64,000 nt of DNA from Cellulomonas iranensis NBRC 101100 = JCM 18110 (GTDB taxonomy: Bacteria; Actinomycetota; Actinomycetes; Actinomycetales; Cellulomonadaceae): NCBI RefSeq assembly GCF_001552375.1, contig NZ_BCRB01000002.1, positions 1 to 64,000 of the forward strand, written 5' to 3'. Shown piece by piece: positions 1 to 8,300 of this stretch. Within the stretch, counting starts at the first letter, position 1; every line of letters starts with the position of its first letter. The notes under the pieces are model-generated. The model had not been told where the DNA came from and ran no database searches. It worked only from the letters and a program-made list of their open reading frames with translations. Both the position numbers and the translations under genes were made by a program.

Positions 1-1070
1 ACCTGGTTGAGCAGCACGCGCCGCTGCACGGCCTCCCGCAGCGGGCCCAGCAGCACGTCGCCCGTCTCCGCCAGCTCGCCCCCGACCACCACGCACTGCG
101 GGTTCATGCTCGTGCCCAGCCCCGCCAGCACCGCCCCGATCACGGCACCCGCGTCCGCCACGACGCGCGACGACCCCGGCTCGCCGGCGCGGGCCCGCGC
201 GACGACGTCGCGCAGCGCGAGCGACCCGTGCGACGCCCGCAGCGGCTCGACCAGCGCGGTCGCGCCCACGACGGTGTCGAGGCAGCCGCGCGCGCCGCAC
301 CGGCAGATGTGGCCGGTCGGGTCGACCTGCACGTGCCCGATCTCCCCCGCGGTGCCCGCGAACCCGCGGTGCACCTGCCCACCCAGCACGATGCCCGCAC
401 CGACGCCGTACGACGCACGCACGTACACCGCGTCGCGGTAGCCCCGGGCCGCCCCCAGCGTGGACTCCGCGAGCGCCCCGAGGTTCGCGTCGTTGTCGAC
501 CAGCACGGGGCGACCCAGGCGCTCGGTGAGCACCTGCGCGAGGTGCTCACCCTCCCACCCGCGCAGCAGCCCCGGCACCGAGACCATGCCCGTGCCGACG
601 TCGACGGGCGCCGGCACGCCCAGGCCGACGGCGACCACGTCCTCGAGGTCCGAGCCGATGCGCTCGAGCAGGTCCATGACGAGCAGCGCGCCGCGGTCGA
701 GCGTCGTGTCCGAGGGGTGCTCGAACGGCAGCGGCAGCGTCTGCTCGGCCACGACCTCGTGCGCGAAGTCCCCCAGCACGACCCGCAGGTGCCGGTGGCC
801 CACCTGGATGCCGACCGCGAGCCCGACGCGCCGCGCGAGCGTGACGAGCTGCGCGCGCCGCCCGCTGCGCGTCGTGACGGCGGTGTCGACGATGCCCGCG
901 GCCAGCAGCTCGCGGACGATCGTCGACACCGTCGCCTGCGACAGCCCGGTGGCGGCGGCGAGCTCGACCTGCGTGAGCCCGCCGTACCGCTGCACGGTGC
1001 CGACGACGAGCGCCTTGTTGGCCTCGCGCAGCGCGGTCTGCGAGCCCGCCGCACCCGCTCGCCTGCTCAC
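1..1070 (-). CDS. ROK-family transcriptional regulator (3' end cut by window)
   Basis: Reading leftward from a GTG at 1068-1070, the frame encodes an N-terminal winged helix-turn-helix (recognition-helix region reading like LTQVELAAATGLSQATVS), then a sugar-kinase-like ROK domain. That domain has the glycine-rich phosphate motif near VVAVGLGVPAPVD, the VDNDANLGALAE segment, and the zinc-binding ROK signature with a GHIC.CGARGCLDT cysteine cluster. The C-terminal residues lie beyond base 1. ROK regulators of this layout (XylR/NagC type) bind a sugar and repress nearby sugar genes. This one lies 48 bp downstream of a CUT2 sugar transporter, so control of that transporter is the natural inference. 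There is no Shine-Dalgarno. A TAGGTT -10 box ends six bases before the GTG, suggesting a separate leaderless transcript. Confidence 0.88.
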   Translation of the reverse strand, partial: MSRRAGAAGSQTALREANKALVVGTVQRYGGLTQVELAAATGLSQATVSTIVRELLAAGIVDTAVTTRSGRRAQLVTLARRVGLAVGIQVGHRHLRVVLGDFAHEVVAEQTLPLPFEHPSDTTLDRGALLVMDLLERIGSDLEDVVAVGLGVPAPVDVGTGMVSVPGLLRGWEGEHLAQVLTERLGRPVLVDNDANLGALAESTLGAARGYRDAVYVRASYGVGAGIVLGGQVHRGFAGTAGEIGHVQVDPTGHICRCGARGCLDTVVGATALVEPLRASHGSLALRDVVARARAGEPGSSRVVADAGAVIGAVLAGLGTSMNPQCVVVGGELAETGDVLLGPLREAVQRRVLLNQ

Positions 1071-1118
1071 GAGGGCAACCTACCGGCGCCCACGCCCGTC
1101 ACGGACGCACGTCCGGTT

Positions 1119-2357
1119 CTACTGCGTGCCCGCGCGCCGCTTGTTGAGCAGGTCGAACGCGACCGCGAGCAGCAGCACGAAGCCCTTGATGGCCATCTGC
1201 CACGCGGGGTCCACGGAGAGGATCGACAGGCCCATGTTGAGCACGCCCATGATGAGCGCGCCGACGATCGCACCCGACACGCGCCCGATGCCACCGGTCA
1301 CCGCCGCACCGCCGATGAAGCACGCGGCGATGGCGTCGAGCTCGAAGTTCTGCCCGGCCGCCGCGATGGCCGCACCGGCACGGGCGGTCGTGACGATCGC
1401 CGCGACACCCGCGAGCAGGCCCATGTTGACGAAGATCCAGAAGTCCACGCGCCGCGTGCTGACGCCCGAGAGCGCGGCCGCCGCCCGGTTGCCGCCGATC
1501 GCGTAGATGTGCCGGCCGAAGACCGTGCGCCCCATGAGGAACGAGTACGCGACGACGAGCACGCCGACGATGACGAGCACGATGGGCGTGCCGCCGGCCG
1601 AGAACGACAGGATCACCGTGAGGATCCCGATGCCGACCGCGATCGCGGCGATCTTCGCGAGGAACAGGCCGAACGCCTCGACGTGCAGGTCGTGCTTGCG
1701 CAGCGAGCGGCGCGCACGCACCTGGGTGAGCACGATCGCGGCGACCGCGAGCGCACCGATGACGAGCGTGACGACGTCCATGTTGGCGACGAACCCGAGC
1801 ACGTTGGGCAGCGAGCCCTTCGAGATCCGGATGAACGCGGGCGGCAGGCCCGCGAGCGTCTCGCCGACGATCACGAGCGCGAGGCCCCGGAACACGAGCA
1901 TGCCCGCGAGCGTGACGATGAACGCGGGGATCCCGACGTACGCGACCCAGAACCCCTGCCACGCGCCGACCAGCGCGCCGACCGCGAGGCCCACGAGCAC
2001 GGCGGCGATCCACGGCAGGCCGATCGGGTCGCGCATGGTCACGGCCACCACGCCGCCGACGAACGCCACGACCGACCCGACCGACAGGTCGATGTGCCCG
2101 GCCACGATGACCATGACCATGCCGATCGCGAGGATCATGACGTACGCGTTCTGCTGGAACAGCGCCGCGACGTTGTTGGCGAGCAGCAGCTTGCCGTCGG
2201 TGAGCACCTGGAACAGCAGGACGATGACGACGAGCGCGCCGAAGATCCCGTACTGGCGCGCGTTGCCGCCCAGGCCCTGCAGCCGCTGCCCGAGCGACAC
2301 GCGGGGCGCACCCGGCGGCGTCGGGGACGGAACGTTGACGTCGGTCGTGGTGCTCAT
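1119..2357 (-). CDS. CUT2-family sugar ABC transporter permease (XylH/MmsB-like)
   Basis: This 412-residue integral membrane protein has about ten hydrophobic segments after a short proline-rich cytoplasmic N-terminus. It carries the family stretch [17 protein letters not shown] and, near the C-terminus, a glycine-rich block ([20 protein letters not shown]) typical of ribose/xylose permeases of the BPD_transp_2 fold. It should form the membrane channel, probably as a homodimer, for the pentose or hexose bound by the lipoprotein encoded upstream. The ATG lies inside the last codons of the ATPase gene (ATGA overlap at 2354-2357), so the two are translationally coupled. The length suits the XylH/GguB group, which is longer than RbsC. 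The substrate is not certain from sequence. Confidence 0.92.
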   Translation of the reverse strand: MSTTTDVNVPSPTPPGAPRVSLGQRLQGLGGNARQYGIFGALVVIVLLFQVLTDGKLLLANNVAALFQQNAYVMILAIGMVMVIVAGHIDLSVGSVVAFVGGVVAVTMRDPIGLPWIAAVLVGLAVGALVGAWQGFWVAYVGIPAFIVTLAGMLVFRGLALVIVGETLAGLPPAFIRISKGSLPNVLGFVANMDVVTLVIGALAVAAIVLTQVRARRSLRKHDLHVEAFGLFLAKIAAIAVGIGILTVILSFSAGGTPIVLVIVGVLVVAYSFLMGRTVFGRHIYAIGGNRAAAALSGVSTRRVDFWIFVNMGLLAGVAAIVTTARAGAAIAAAGQNFELDAIAACFIGGAAVTGGIGRVSGAIVGALIMGVLNMGLSILSVDPAWQMAIKGFVLLLAVAFDLLNKRRAGTQ

Positions 2358-3901
2358 CGGGCGATCCCGTCCTTGTCCATCGTCATGAAGTGCATGAGGT
2401 GCTCCTGGGTCGCGTCGGCGCGGGCCACCTCGCCCGTGACGCGACCCTGGCTGAGCGCGTAGATGCGGTCGCAGACGCCGAGGAGCTCGGGCAGCTCGGA
2501 GGAGATGACGAGCACGCCCTTGCCCGCGTCCGCGAGGCTGTTGATGATCGTGTAGATCTCGTACTTCGCGCCGACGTCGATGCCGCGCGTCGGCTCGTCG
2601 AGGATCAGCACGTCCGGGTCGGCGTAGAGCCACTTGGCGAGCACGACCTTCTGCTGGTTGCCGCCCGAGAGCTTGCCGACGACGGAGGCGACGGTCGGCG
2701 TCTTGATGTTGAGCTCCTTGCGGTAGCGCTCGGCGACGGTCGACTCGGCCTCGCGGTCGACGACGCCGCGGCGTGCGAGCTTGCCCAGCGCGGCGGCCGA
2801 CACGTTGTGCTGCACGGTGTCGATGAGGTTGAGCCCGAACCGCTTGCGGTCCTCGGTCGCGTAGGCGATGCCGTGCGCGATGGCCTGCTGCACGGTCGCC
2901 AGGGTGATCTCGTGTCCGTCCTTGTAGACGCGTCCCGAGATCCGGGTGCCGTACGAGCGCCCGAACACGCTCATCGCGAGCTCGGTGCGCCCCGCGCCCA
3001 TGAGCCCCGCGAGCCCGACGATCTCGCCCCGTCGCACGGTGAGGCTGGCCCGGTCGACGACCTTGCGGGCCTGGTCGACGGGGTGGTGCACGGTCCAGTC
3101 CTCGATCCGCAGGACCTCCTCGCCGATGCTCGGCGTGTGGTCGGGGAAGCGGTGGTCGAGCGGCCGGCCGACCATGCCGCGGATGATGCGCTCCTCGGTG
3201 ACGGCGTCGGTGCCGTGCATGTCGAGCGACTCGATGGTGCGCCCGTCGCGGACGATCGTGGTGGTGTCGGCGATGGCCTCGATCTCGTTGAGCTTGTGGC
3301 TGATGATGATCGAGGTGATGCCCTCGTCGCGCAGGCCGCGGATGAGGCCGAGCAGGTGCGCCGAGTCCTCGTCGTTGAGCGCCGCGGTGGGCTCGTCGAG
3401 GATGAGCAGGCGCACCTCCTTCGACAGCGCCTTCGCGATCTCGACGAGCTGCTGCTTGCCGACGCCGATGTCGCTGACGCGCGTGTCGGGACGCTCGGCC
3501 AGCCCGACGCGCGCGAGGAGCCTGGCCGCCTCGGCGTTCGTGCGGTTCCAGTCCACGACGCCGCGCTCGGCGCGCTCGTTGCCGAGGAAGATGTTCTCGG
3601 CGATCGACAGGAACGGCGACAGCGCGAGCTCCTGGTGGATGATGACGACGCCCTGGCGCTCGGAGTCGCGGATGCCGCGGAACTCCTGCACCTCGCCGTC
3701 GAGGACGATCTCGCCCTCGTACGTGCCGTGCGGGTAGATGCCCGACAGCACCTTCATGAGCGTCGACTTGCCCGCGCCGTTCTCGCCGCAGATCGCGTGG
3801 ATCTCGCCGCGGCGGACGGACAGGGTGACGTCCGCGAGCGCCTTCACGCCGGGGAACGTCTTGGTGATGCCGCGCATCTCGAGGATGTGCTCGGTGTCCA
3901 T
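2354..3901 (-). CDS. Sugar ABC transporter double ATP-binding protein (XylG/MmsA-like)
   Basis: This 515-residue protein carries two ABC ATPase cassettes in tandem, as in XylG, AraG and MmsA. Cassette 1 has Walker [10 protein letters not shown], a signature region reduced to [16 protein letters not shown], and Walker [12 protein letters not shown]. Cassette 2 has a degenerate P-loop region ([10 protein letters not shown]), a good signature ([15 protein letters not shown]) and [12 protein letters not shown]. This division between halves is normal for the CUT2 family. It powers import by the adjacent permease. The start is the ATG giving [16 protein letters not shown]. The stop overlaps the permease start. 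A 67-bp spacer holding a strong stem-loop separates it from the binding-protein gene upstream. Confidence 0.93.
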   Translation of the reverse strand: MDTEHILEMRGITKTFPGVKALADVTLSVRRGEIHAICGENGAGKSTLMKVLSGIYPHGTYEGEIVLDGEVQEFRGIRDSERQGVVIIHQELALSPFLSIAENIFLGNERAERGVVDWNRTNAEAARLLARVGLAERPDTRVSDIGVGKQQLVEIAKALSKEVRLLILDEPTAALNDEDSAHLLGLIRGLRDEGITSIIISHKLNEIEAIADTTTIVRDGRTIESLDMHGTDAVTEERIIRGMVGRPLDHRFPDHTPSIGEEVLRIEDWTVHHPVDQARKVVDRASLTVRRGEIVGLAGLMGAGRTELAMSVFGRSYGTRISGRVYKDGHEITLATVQQAIAHGIAYATEDRKRFGLNLIDTVQHNVSAAALGKLARRGVVDREAESTVAERYRKELNIKTPTVASVVGKLSGGNQQKVVLAKWLYADPDVLILDEPTRGIDVGAKYEIYTIINSLADAGKGVLVISSELPELLGVCDRIYALSQGRVTGEVARADATQEHLMHFMTMDKDGIAR

Positions 3902-3928
3902 GGGTCCTCGCTGGGTCGTCCGGGCGGT

Positions 3929-3963
3929 GCCGGCCGCGCGACCGGACGGGTCGCGCGGCCGGC
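3929..3963 (-). terminator. Intra-operon stem-loop between binding-protein and ATPase genes
   Basis: Perfect 15-bp inverted arms (3929-3943 and 3949-3963) surround a 5-base loop. The element lies 6 bp after the binding-protein stop codon and before the ATPase start, with no T-run. Such elements usually stabilise the upstream message or partly terminate, so that binding protein is made in excess over the membrane complex. It could also be a plain leaky terminator. Confidence 0.7.
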
Positions 3964-3969
3964 GGTGGT

Positions 3970-5109
3970 TCACAGGCCGAGGTCGGCGGCCGTGTAGAAG
4001 CCCGAGTCGACGAGCACCTGGACGTTGTCCGGCGTGATGACCTGCGGCGGCAGGAGGTAGGTCGGGACGACCTTCTCGCCGTTGTCGTAGGTCTTCTCGT
4101 CGTTGACCTCGACGGTCTCGCCCTTGACGATCTGGTCGACCATCTTCGCGACCTGGTCGCCGAGGGCGCGGGTGTCCTTCCACACCGACATCGACTGCTT
4201 GCCGGCGATCATGTTGAGGACGTTGGCCTTGTCGGCGTCCTGGCCCGTGAGGACCGGGTAGTCCGGACCGGGCGCGTAGCCGGCGCCCTCGAGCGCCTGC
4301 GCGATGCCCAGCGCGAGCGAGTCGTTGGGCGACAGGACGACGTTCACCTTGGTGCCGCCCGAGTAGAACGAGTTGAGGCGGTTCTCCATCTCGGACTGCG
4401 CGGTGTCCGAGCTCCAGCCCTGGACCCCGATCGAGGCCCAGTCGTCGTCGGACGCGGGCGCCTTGCCCGACGGCACGACGAGCTGGCCCTTGTCGACGTA
4501 CGGCTTGAGGACGTCCCACGCACCCGCGAAGAAGAACTTCGCGTTGTTGTCGTCGGGCGACCCGGCGAAGGGCTCGAGGTTGAACGGCCCCGCACCCGTG
4601 TCGAGCTTGAGCGCGTCGACGATGAACTCGCCCTGCATCTTGCCGACGCCGTAGTTGTCGAACGTCGCGTAGTAGTCGACGTTCGGGGTGTCGTTGATGA
4701 GGCGGTCGTAGGCGATGACCTTGATGCCCTGGTCGGCCGCCTGCTGCAGCGTCGGCGCGAGCGCCGTGCCGTCGATGGACGCGATGACGAGGATGTCCGC
4801 GCCCTGGTTGATCATGTTCTCGATCTGGGTGATCTGCTGGTCGACCTTGTTGTCGGCGTACTGCAGGCTCGTCTCGTAGCCGGCGTCCTTGAGGAGCTCC
4901 TCGAGGTGGGCGCCGTCGCGGTTCCAGCGCTCGAGGCTCTTGGTGGGCATCGCGATGCCGACCGTCGTGTCCTCGGTGCTGCCCGACGCGCCGTCGGTCG
5001 CCCCGCCGCCGGAGCCCGTGTCGCGCTCGGAGCTGCACGCGGCCAGGGACCCTGCGAGCAGGCCCGCGGCGAGCACCGCGACCGCCGTCTTCTTCCATGC
5101 CAGTGACAT
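3970..5109 (-). CDS. Sugar ABC transporter substrate-binding lipoprotein (ChvE/XylF-like)
   Basis: This 379-residue periplasmic-binding-protein type 1 family member (Peripla_BP_4) starts with a lipoprotein signal: KK, a hydrophobic stretch, then lipobox LAAC at about residues 18-21. A serine/glycine-rich linker follows. The mature part begins [17 protein letters not shown], close to the ChvE/XylF group, and includes the [16 protein letters not shown] and [20 protein letters not shown] regions that line the sugar pocket. It is expected on the outer face of the membrane, delivering xylose, glucose or a related sugar to the permease. I chose the ATG at 5107-5109 because GGGAG sits eight bases upstream and it begins the signal peptide. 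An upstream in-frame ATG would add about 36 non-signal residues. Confidence 0.92.
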   Translation of the reverse strand: MSLAWKKTAVAVLAAGLLAGSLAACSSERDTGSGGGATDGASGSTEDTTVGIAMPTKSLERWNRDGAHLEELLKDAGYETSLQYADNKVDQQITQIENMINQGADILVIASIDGTALAPTLQQAADQGIKVIAYDRLINDTPNVDYYATFDNYGVGKMQGEFIVDALKLDTGAGPFNLEPFAGSPDDNNAKFFFAGAWDVLKPYVDKGQLVVPSGKAPASDDDWASIGVQGWSSDTAQSEMENRLNSFYSGGTKVNVVLSPNDSLALGIAQALEGAGYAPGPDYPVLTGQDADKANVLNMIAGKQSMSVWKDTRALGDQVAKMVDQIVKGETVEVNDEKTYDNGEKVVPTYLLPPQVITPDNVQVLVDSGFYTAADLGL

Positions 5110-5215
5110 CGTCGTCGCTCCCTCGTGTGCGCCGCTGCTGCGGCCGGGACGTCCGTCGTCCGGGCCACCCGGGGTCGGCGTCGCTGCCGAGGAGCCGGGT
5201 GCGGCTTCGCGTTGC

Positions 5216-5245
5216 ATTCAAGACCTGAAGGCTTGGGGCAGGCAA
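5216..5245 (-). promoter_or_regulatory. Candidate promoter of the sugar transporter operon
   Basis: On the minus strand a TTGCCT (5240-5245) and a TTGAAT (5216-5221) are 18 bases apart, about 110 bp before the binding-protein start. The -10 region overlaps an imperfect inverted repeat CAAG...CTTG (5219-5235), which could be a repressor site, for example for the ROK protein. This is a weak call based on spacing alone. Confidence 0.3.
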
Positions 5246-5330
5246 GAGCCGTGACCAATCCGTGTCCTGACGTCACCCGCGCGCTGCACGCCGCATCGAG
5301 TCTGTTCGAAACGGGCATGACCCCCGACGA

Positions 5331-5371
5331 CGACGCCCCGTGCCTTCGACCGTCGAAGGCACGGGGCGTCG
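5331..5371 (-). terminator. Strong hairpin terminator after the amylopullulanase gene
   Basis: Perfect 20-bp inverted arms (5331-5350 and 5352-5371) are separated by one base, starting 18 bp beyond the amylopullulanase stop. It is GC-rich and has no T-tract, the common actinobacterial form. It also insulates the sugar-transporter promoter from read-through. Confidence 0.85.
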
Positions 5372-5389
5372 CGCTGACGCACGCGCAGG

Positions 5390-8300
5390 TCAGCGGCACA
5401 CCCCGGGGAACCACCGCCCCAGCAGTCCGCACACCAGGTCCCGCCACGGGTCGGGGCGCGGCGTCGCCGCCCGCTGCTCGACGAGCACCGCGACCGTCCG
5501 GGCCGGCACCGTGACCGTCCCCGTGCCGCGGTCGTACGCGGTCGTCCGCACCACCGGGTCGGCGCCCGCGGCCTGCACGGGCGACAGCACGTACCGCCTC
5601 CCGGCGAGCGCGTCGACCCGCTGCGTCGTCGGCTCGTCCGACGCGTTGACGACCACGAGCAGGCCGTCGAGCCGCGCGTCGACGTCGGTGCGCCAGCGGC
5701 GCGTCGCCGCGTCCCAGCCCGGCCGGTCGTCGACGTGCATGACCACGACGCCCGGGGTGGCGTCGGGGCCCGCGCCCGGGAACGTCACCTTGCGCTCGAT
5801 CAGGTCGGGGTCGCCGAGCCGGAACAGCCGCGTGGACGCGCGCAGCTCGAGCAGCTCGGCCGACGCCGCGCGCGCCGCCGCGACGTCGGCGGGGGTCGGC
5901 ACGAGCGCGGGGTCGGCCAGCAGCGGCCGCTGGAACGGCCACTTCGCCTCGTTGTCCGCCGCCGGCGGCAGCCCGCGCCCGAACCCGTTGGTGCGCCCGG
6001 ACCAGTCGAGCACGTTGAACCAGTCCCCCGAGTCGTACGAGTTCCTGTCGAGCGACTTGCTGCGCAGCAGGTCCGCGCCGGCGTGCCAGAACGACGGGGT
6101 CTGCGCGAGCGTCGTCGTCGCGAGCGAGACCGTGTTCATGCGGACGCGGTCGGCCATCGGGGTGTCCTGCGGGAGCTTGAGGTAGAGGTTGTCGAACAGG
6201 GTCTCGTTGTCGTGCGCGTCGACGTACGTGACGACCTCCTCCGGGGAGTCGGCGTACCCGGCCGGCTGCCCGTTGTAGTCGACCTGGTCGCCGCGCCTGA
6301 CGGTGCCGTCGCTCGTCAGCAGCTCGAACGACCGCAGGTTGCCGGCCATGCCCAGGCGCACGAGGTCCGCCTGGTGCCGCACGCGCGCGAGCTGCTCGGC
6401 CTCGGTGCCGTTCACGGGCGCCCCGTTGGGGTCGGTGAACGCGCCGGAGCCGAAGCCCTGCACGCGCGGGTCCTCGTCGAACGGCCCGCCGCCGCGCACG
6501 GCGTCGCGCAGCCGGTCCGAGAAGGTGCCGATGCCCGTGCCGCCCAGCTGACCCTGCGTGGCCTGCTCGAAGAGCCGGTCGTCGGCCACCTCGCCGAAGT
6601 TCCAGCCCTCGCCGTACAGGTAGACCTTGCGCCCGTCGACGCCGTCGGTGCGCGGGCGCAGCCGGTCGAGCGCGTCGCGCACGGCCTCCATGGTCTGCCG
6701 CGAGTGGTGGCCCATGAGGTCGAACCGGAAGCCGTCGACCTTGTAGTCCCGCGCCCAGGTGACGACCGAGTCGACCATCATCTTCTCGGCCATCGCGTGC
6801 TCGGTCGCGACGTTCTGGCAGCACGTCGAGGTCTCGACCTTCCCGGTCGCGTCGAGCCGGTGGTAGTACCCCGGCACGACGCGGTCGAGCACGCTCTTCG
6901 GGTCCTGCCCGCTCGCCGCGGTGTGGTTGAACACCTGGTCGAGCACGACCTGCAGCCCGTCGGCGTGCAGCGCCCCGACCATGGTGCGGAACTCGGCGAC
7001 CCGCGCGCCGCCCACCGCGTCGACCGCGTAGGAGCCCTCCGGCACGGTCCAGTGCCACGGGTCGTAGCCCCAGTTGAACGCGTCCTGCCCCGCGACGGCG
7101 GTCACGCACGCCTGCTGCTCGGGCGAGTCCGGCGGGAGCGCGGCGAGGTCGCACGCGGGCGCCGCCTGCGCCGACCGGTCCTCCTCGATCGACGCGATGT
7201 CGAACGTCGGCAGCAGGTGGACCGTGGTCAGCCCCGCGTCGGCGAGCGCGCGCAGGTGGTCGCGGCCGTCGCTGCGGGGCACCGCGAACGCTCCGTACGT
7301 GCCACGCAGCGCCGCCGGCACCGTGGTGTCCGAGACGGAGAAGTCCCGCACGTGCAGCTCGTAGATCGTCTGGTCGACGGGACGCACGACCGGCTGGGGC
7401 GTGCGCTCCCACTGGCGCGGCCGGTAGCGGGCGTCGTCGAGGTCGACGAGCACGCCGTGCGTCGAGTTCAGCGTGAGCGCGACGGCGTACGGGTCGGTCA
7501 CGCGGTTCACCTCGACCTTCCCCGTGGTGGGCGCGTAGACCGTGACCTCCCAGAGGTACGCCGCGCCGGCCCAGGCCTTCGCGCCGGCGACGGTCCAGCT
7601 GCCGTCGGGTTGCCGCTGCGCGGCGGTCCGCACGGGCTCGCGGGACGTGTCGAGCGCACCGCGCCGGTCGGCGGGCCACACCAGCACGGCGACGTCCTGC
7701 GCGGTGGGGGCCCACAGCGCGAGGTGCGGCGCCCCCTTCACCCACGTCGTGCCGAACGTACGCTTGACTGCCTTCGCACTGTACAGGTCGTCGAGCACGC
7801 CCGGCACCTGCACGCCCGTGACCGCCTGCGCGACGTCGTCCGCGTCCGCCTGCCGCACCAGCAGCTCGCCGGTGAGCAGCCGCTCGACCGTGGCGCGGTC
7901 GGACGGCACGCGCAGCGCGACGTACCCGTCGAGGGCCGGGAACCGCTCGACCTGCGCCGCGGTGAGCCCACCGGCGACGACCTCGAGCGCGACCTCCTCA
8001 CCGCCCGTCACGTGCCCGTCCACCACCTCGAGCGCCCCCTCGGGCGACCCGTGCAGCGTGAACCGCAGCGCCGACGCGTCGGTGCCGCTCGTGACCAGGC
8101 CCGCGGGCCACGCGAGCGTGCGGGCGTCGACCCAGTGCGCCTGCGCCTGCCCCGTACCGGGCAGCGGCGGGTCGGTGACCTGCACCGTCAGCACGTGCGT
8201 GGTGAGGTCGTAGACGAACGTCACGGGCCGGCCGCCGGGTGCCGCGAACGCGACGTTCGCGCCGTCGCGGACGCCGTCGGCGCCGTAGTTCTCGGCCCAC

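Noticed and set aside
228-2462. Long plus-strand open frame (744 codons) opposite the ROK and permease genes
   Set aside because: It is Arg/Asp/His-rich, repetitive, without domains, and is the antisense shadow of real minus-strand genes in GC-rich DNA.
4812-7745. A 977-codon minus frame spanning the end of the amylopullulanase and the sugar-binding gene
   Set aside because: It is out of frame with both conserved proteins and would cross a 41-bp perfect terminator hairpin.
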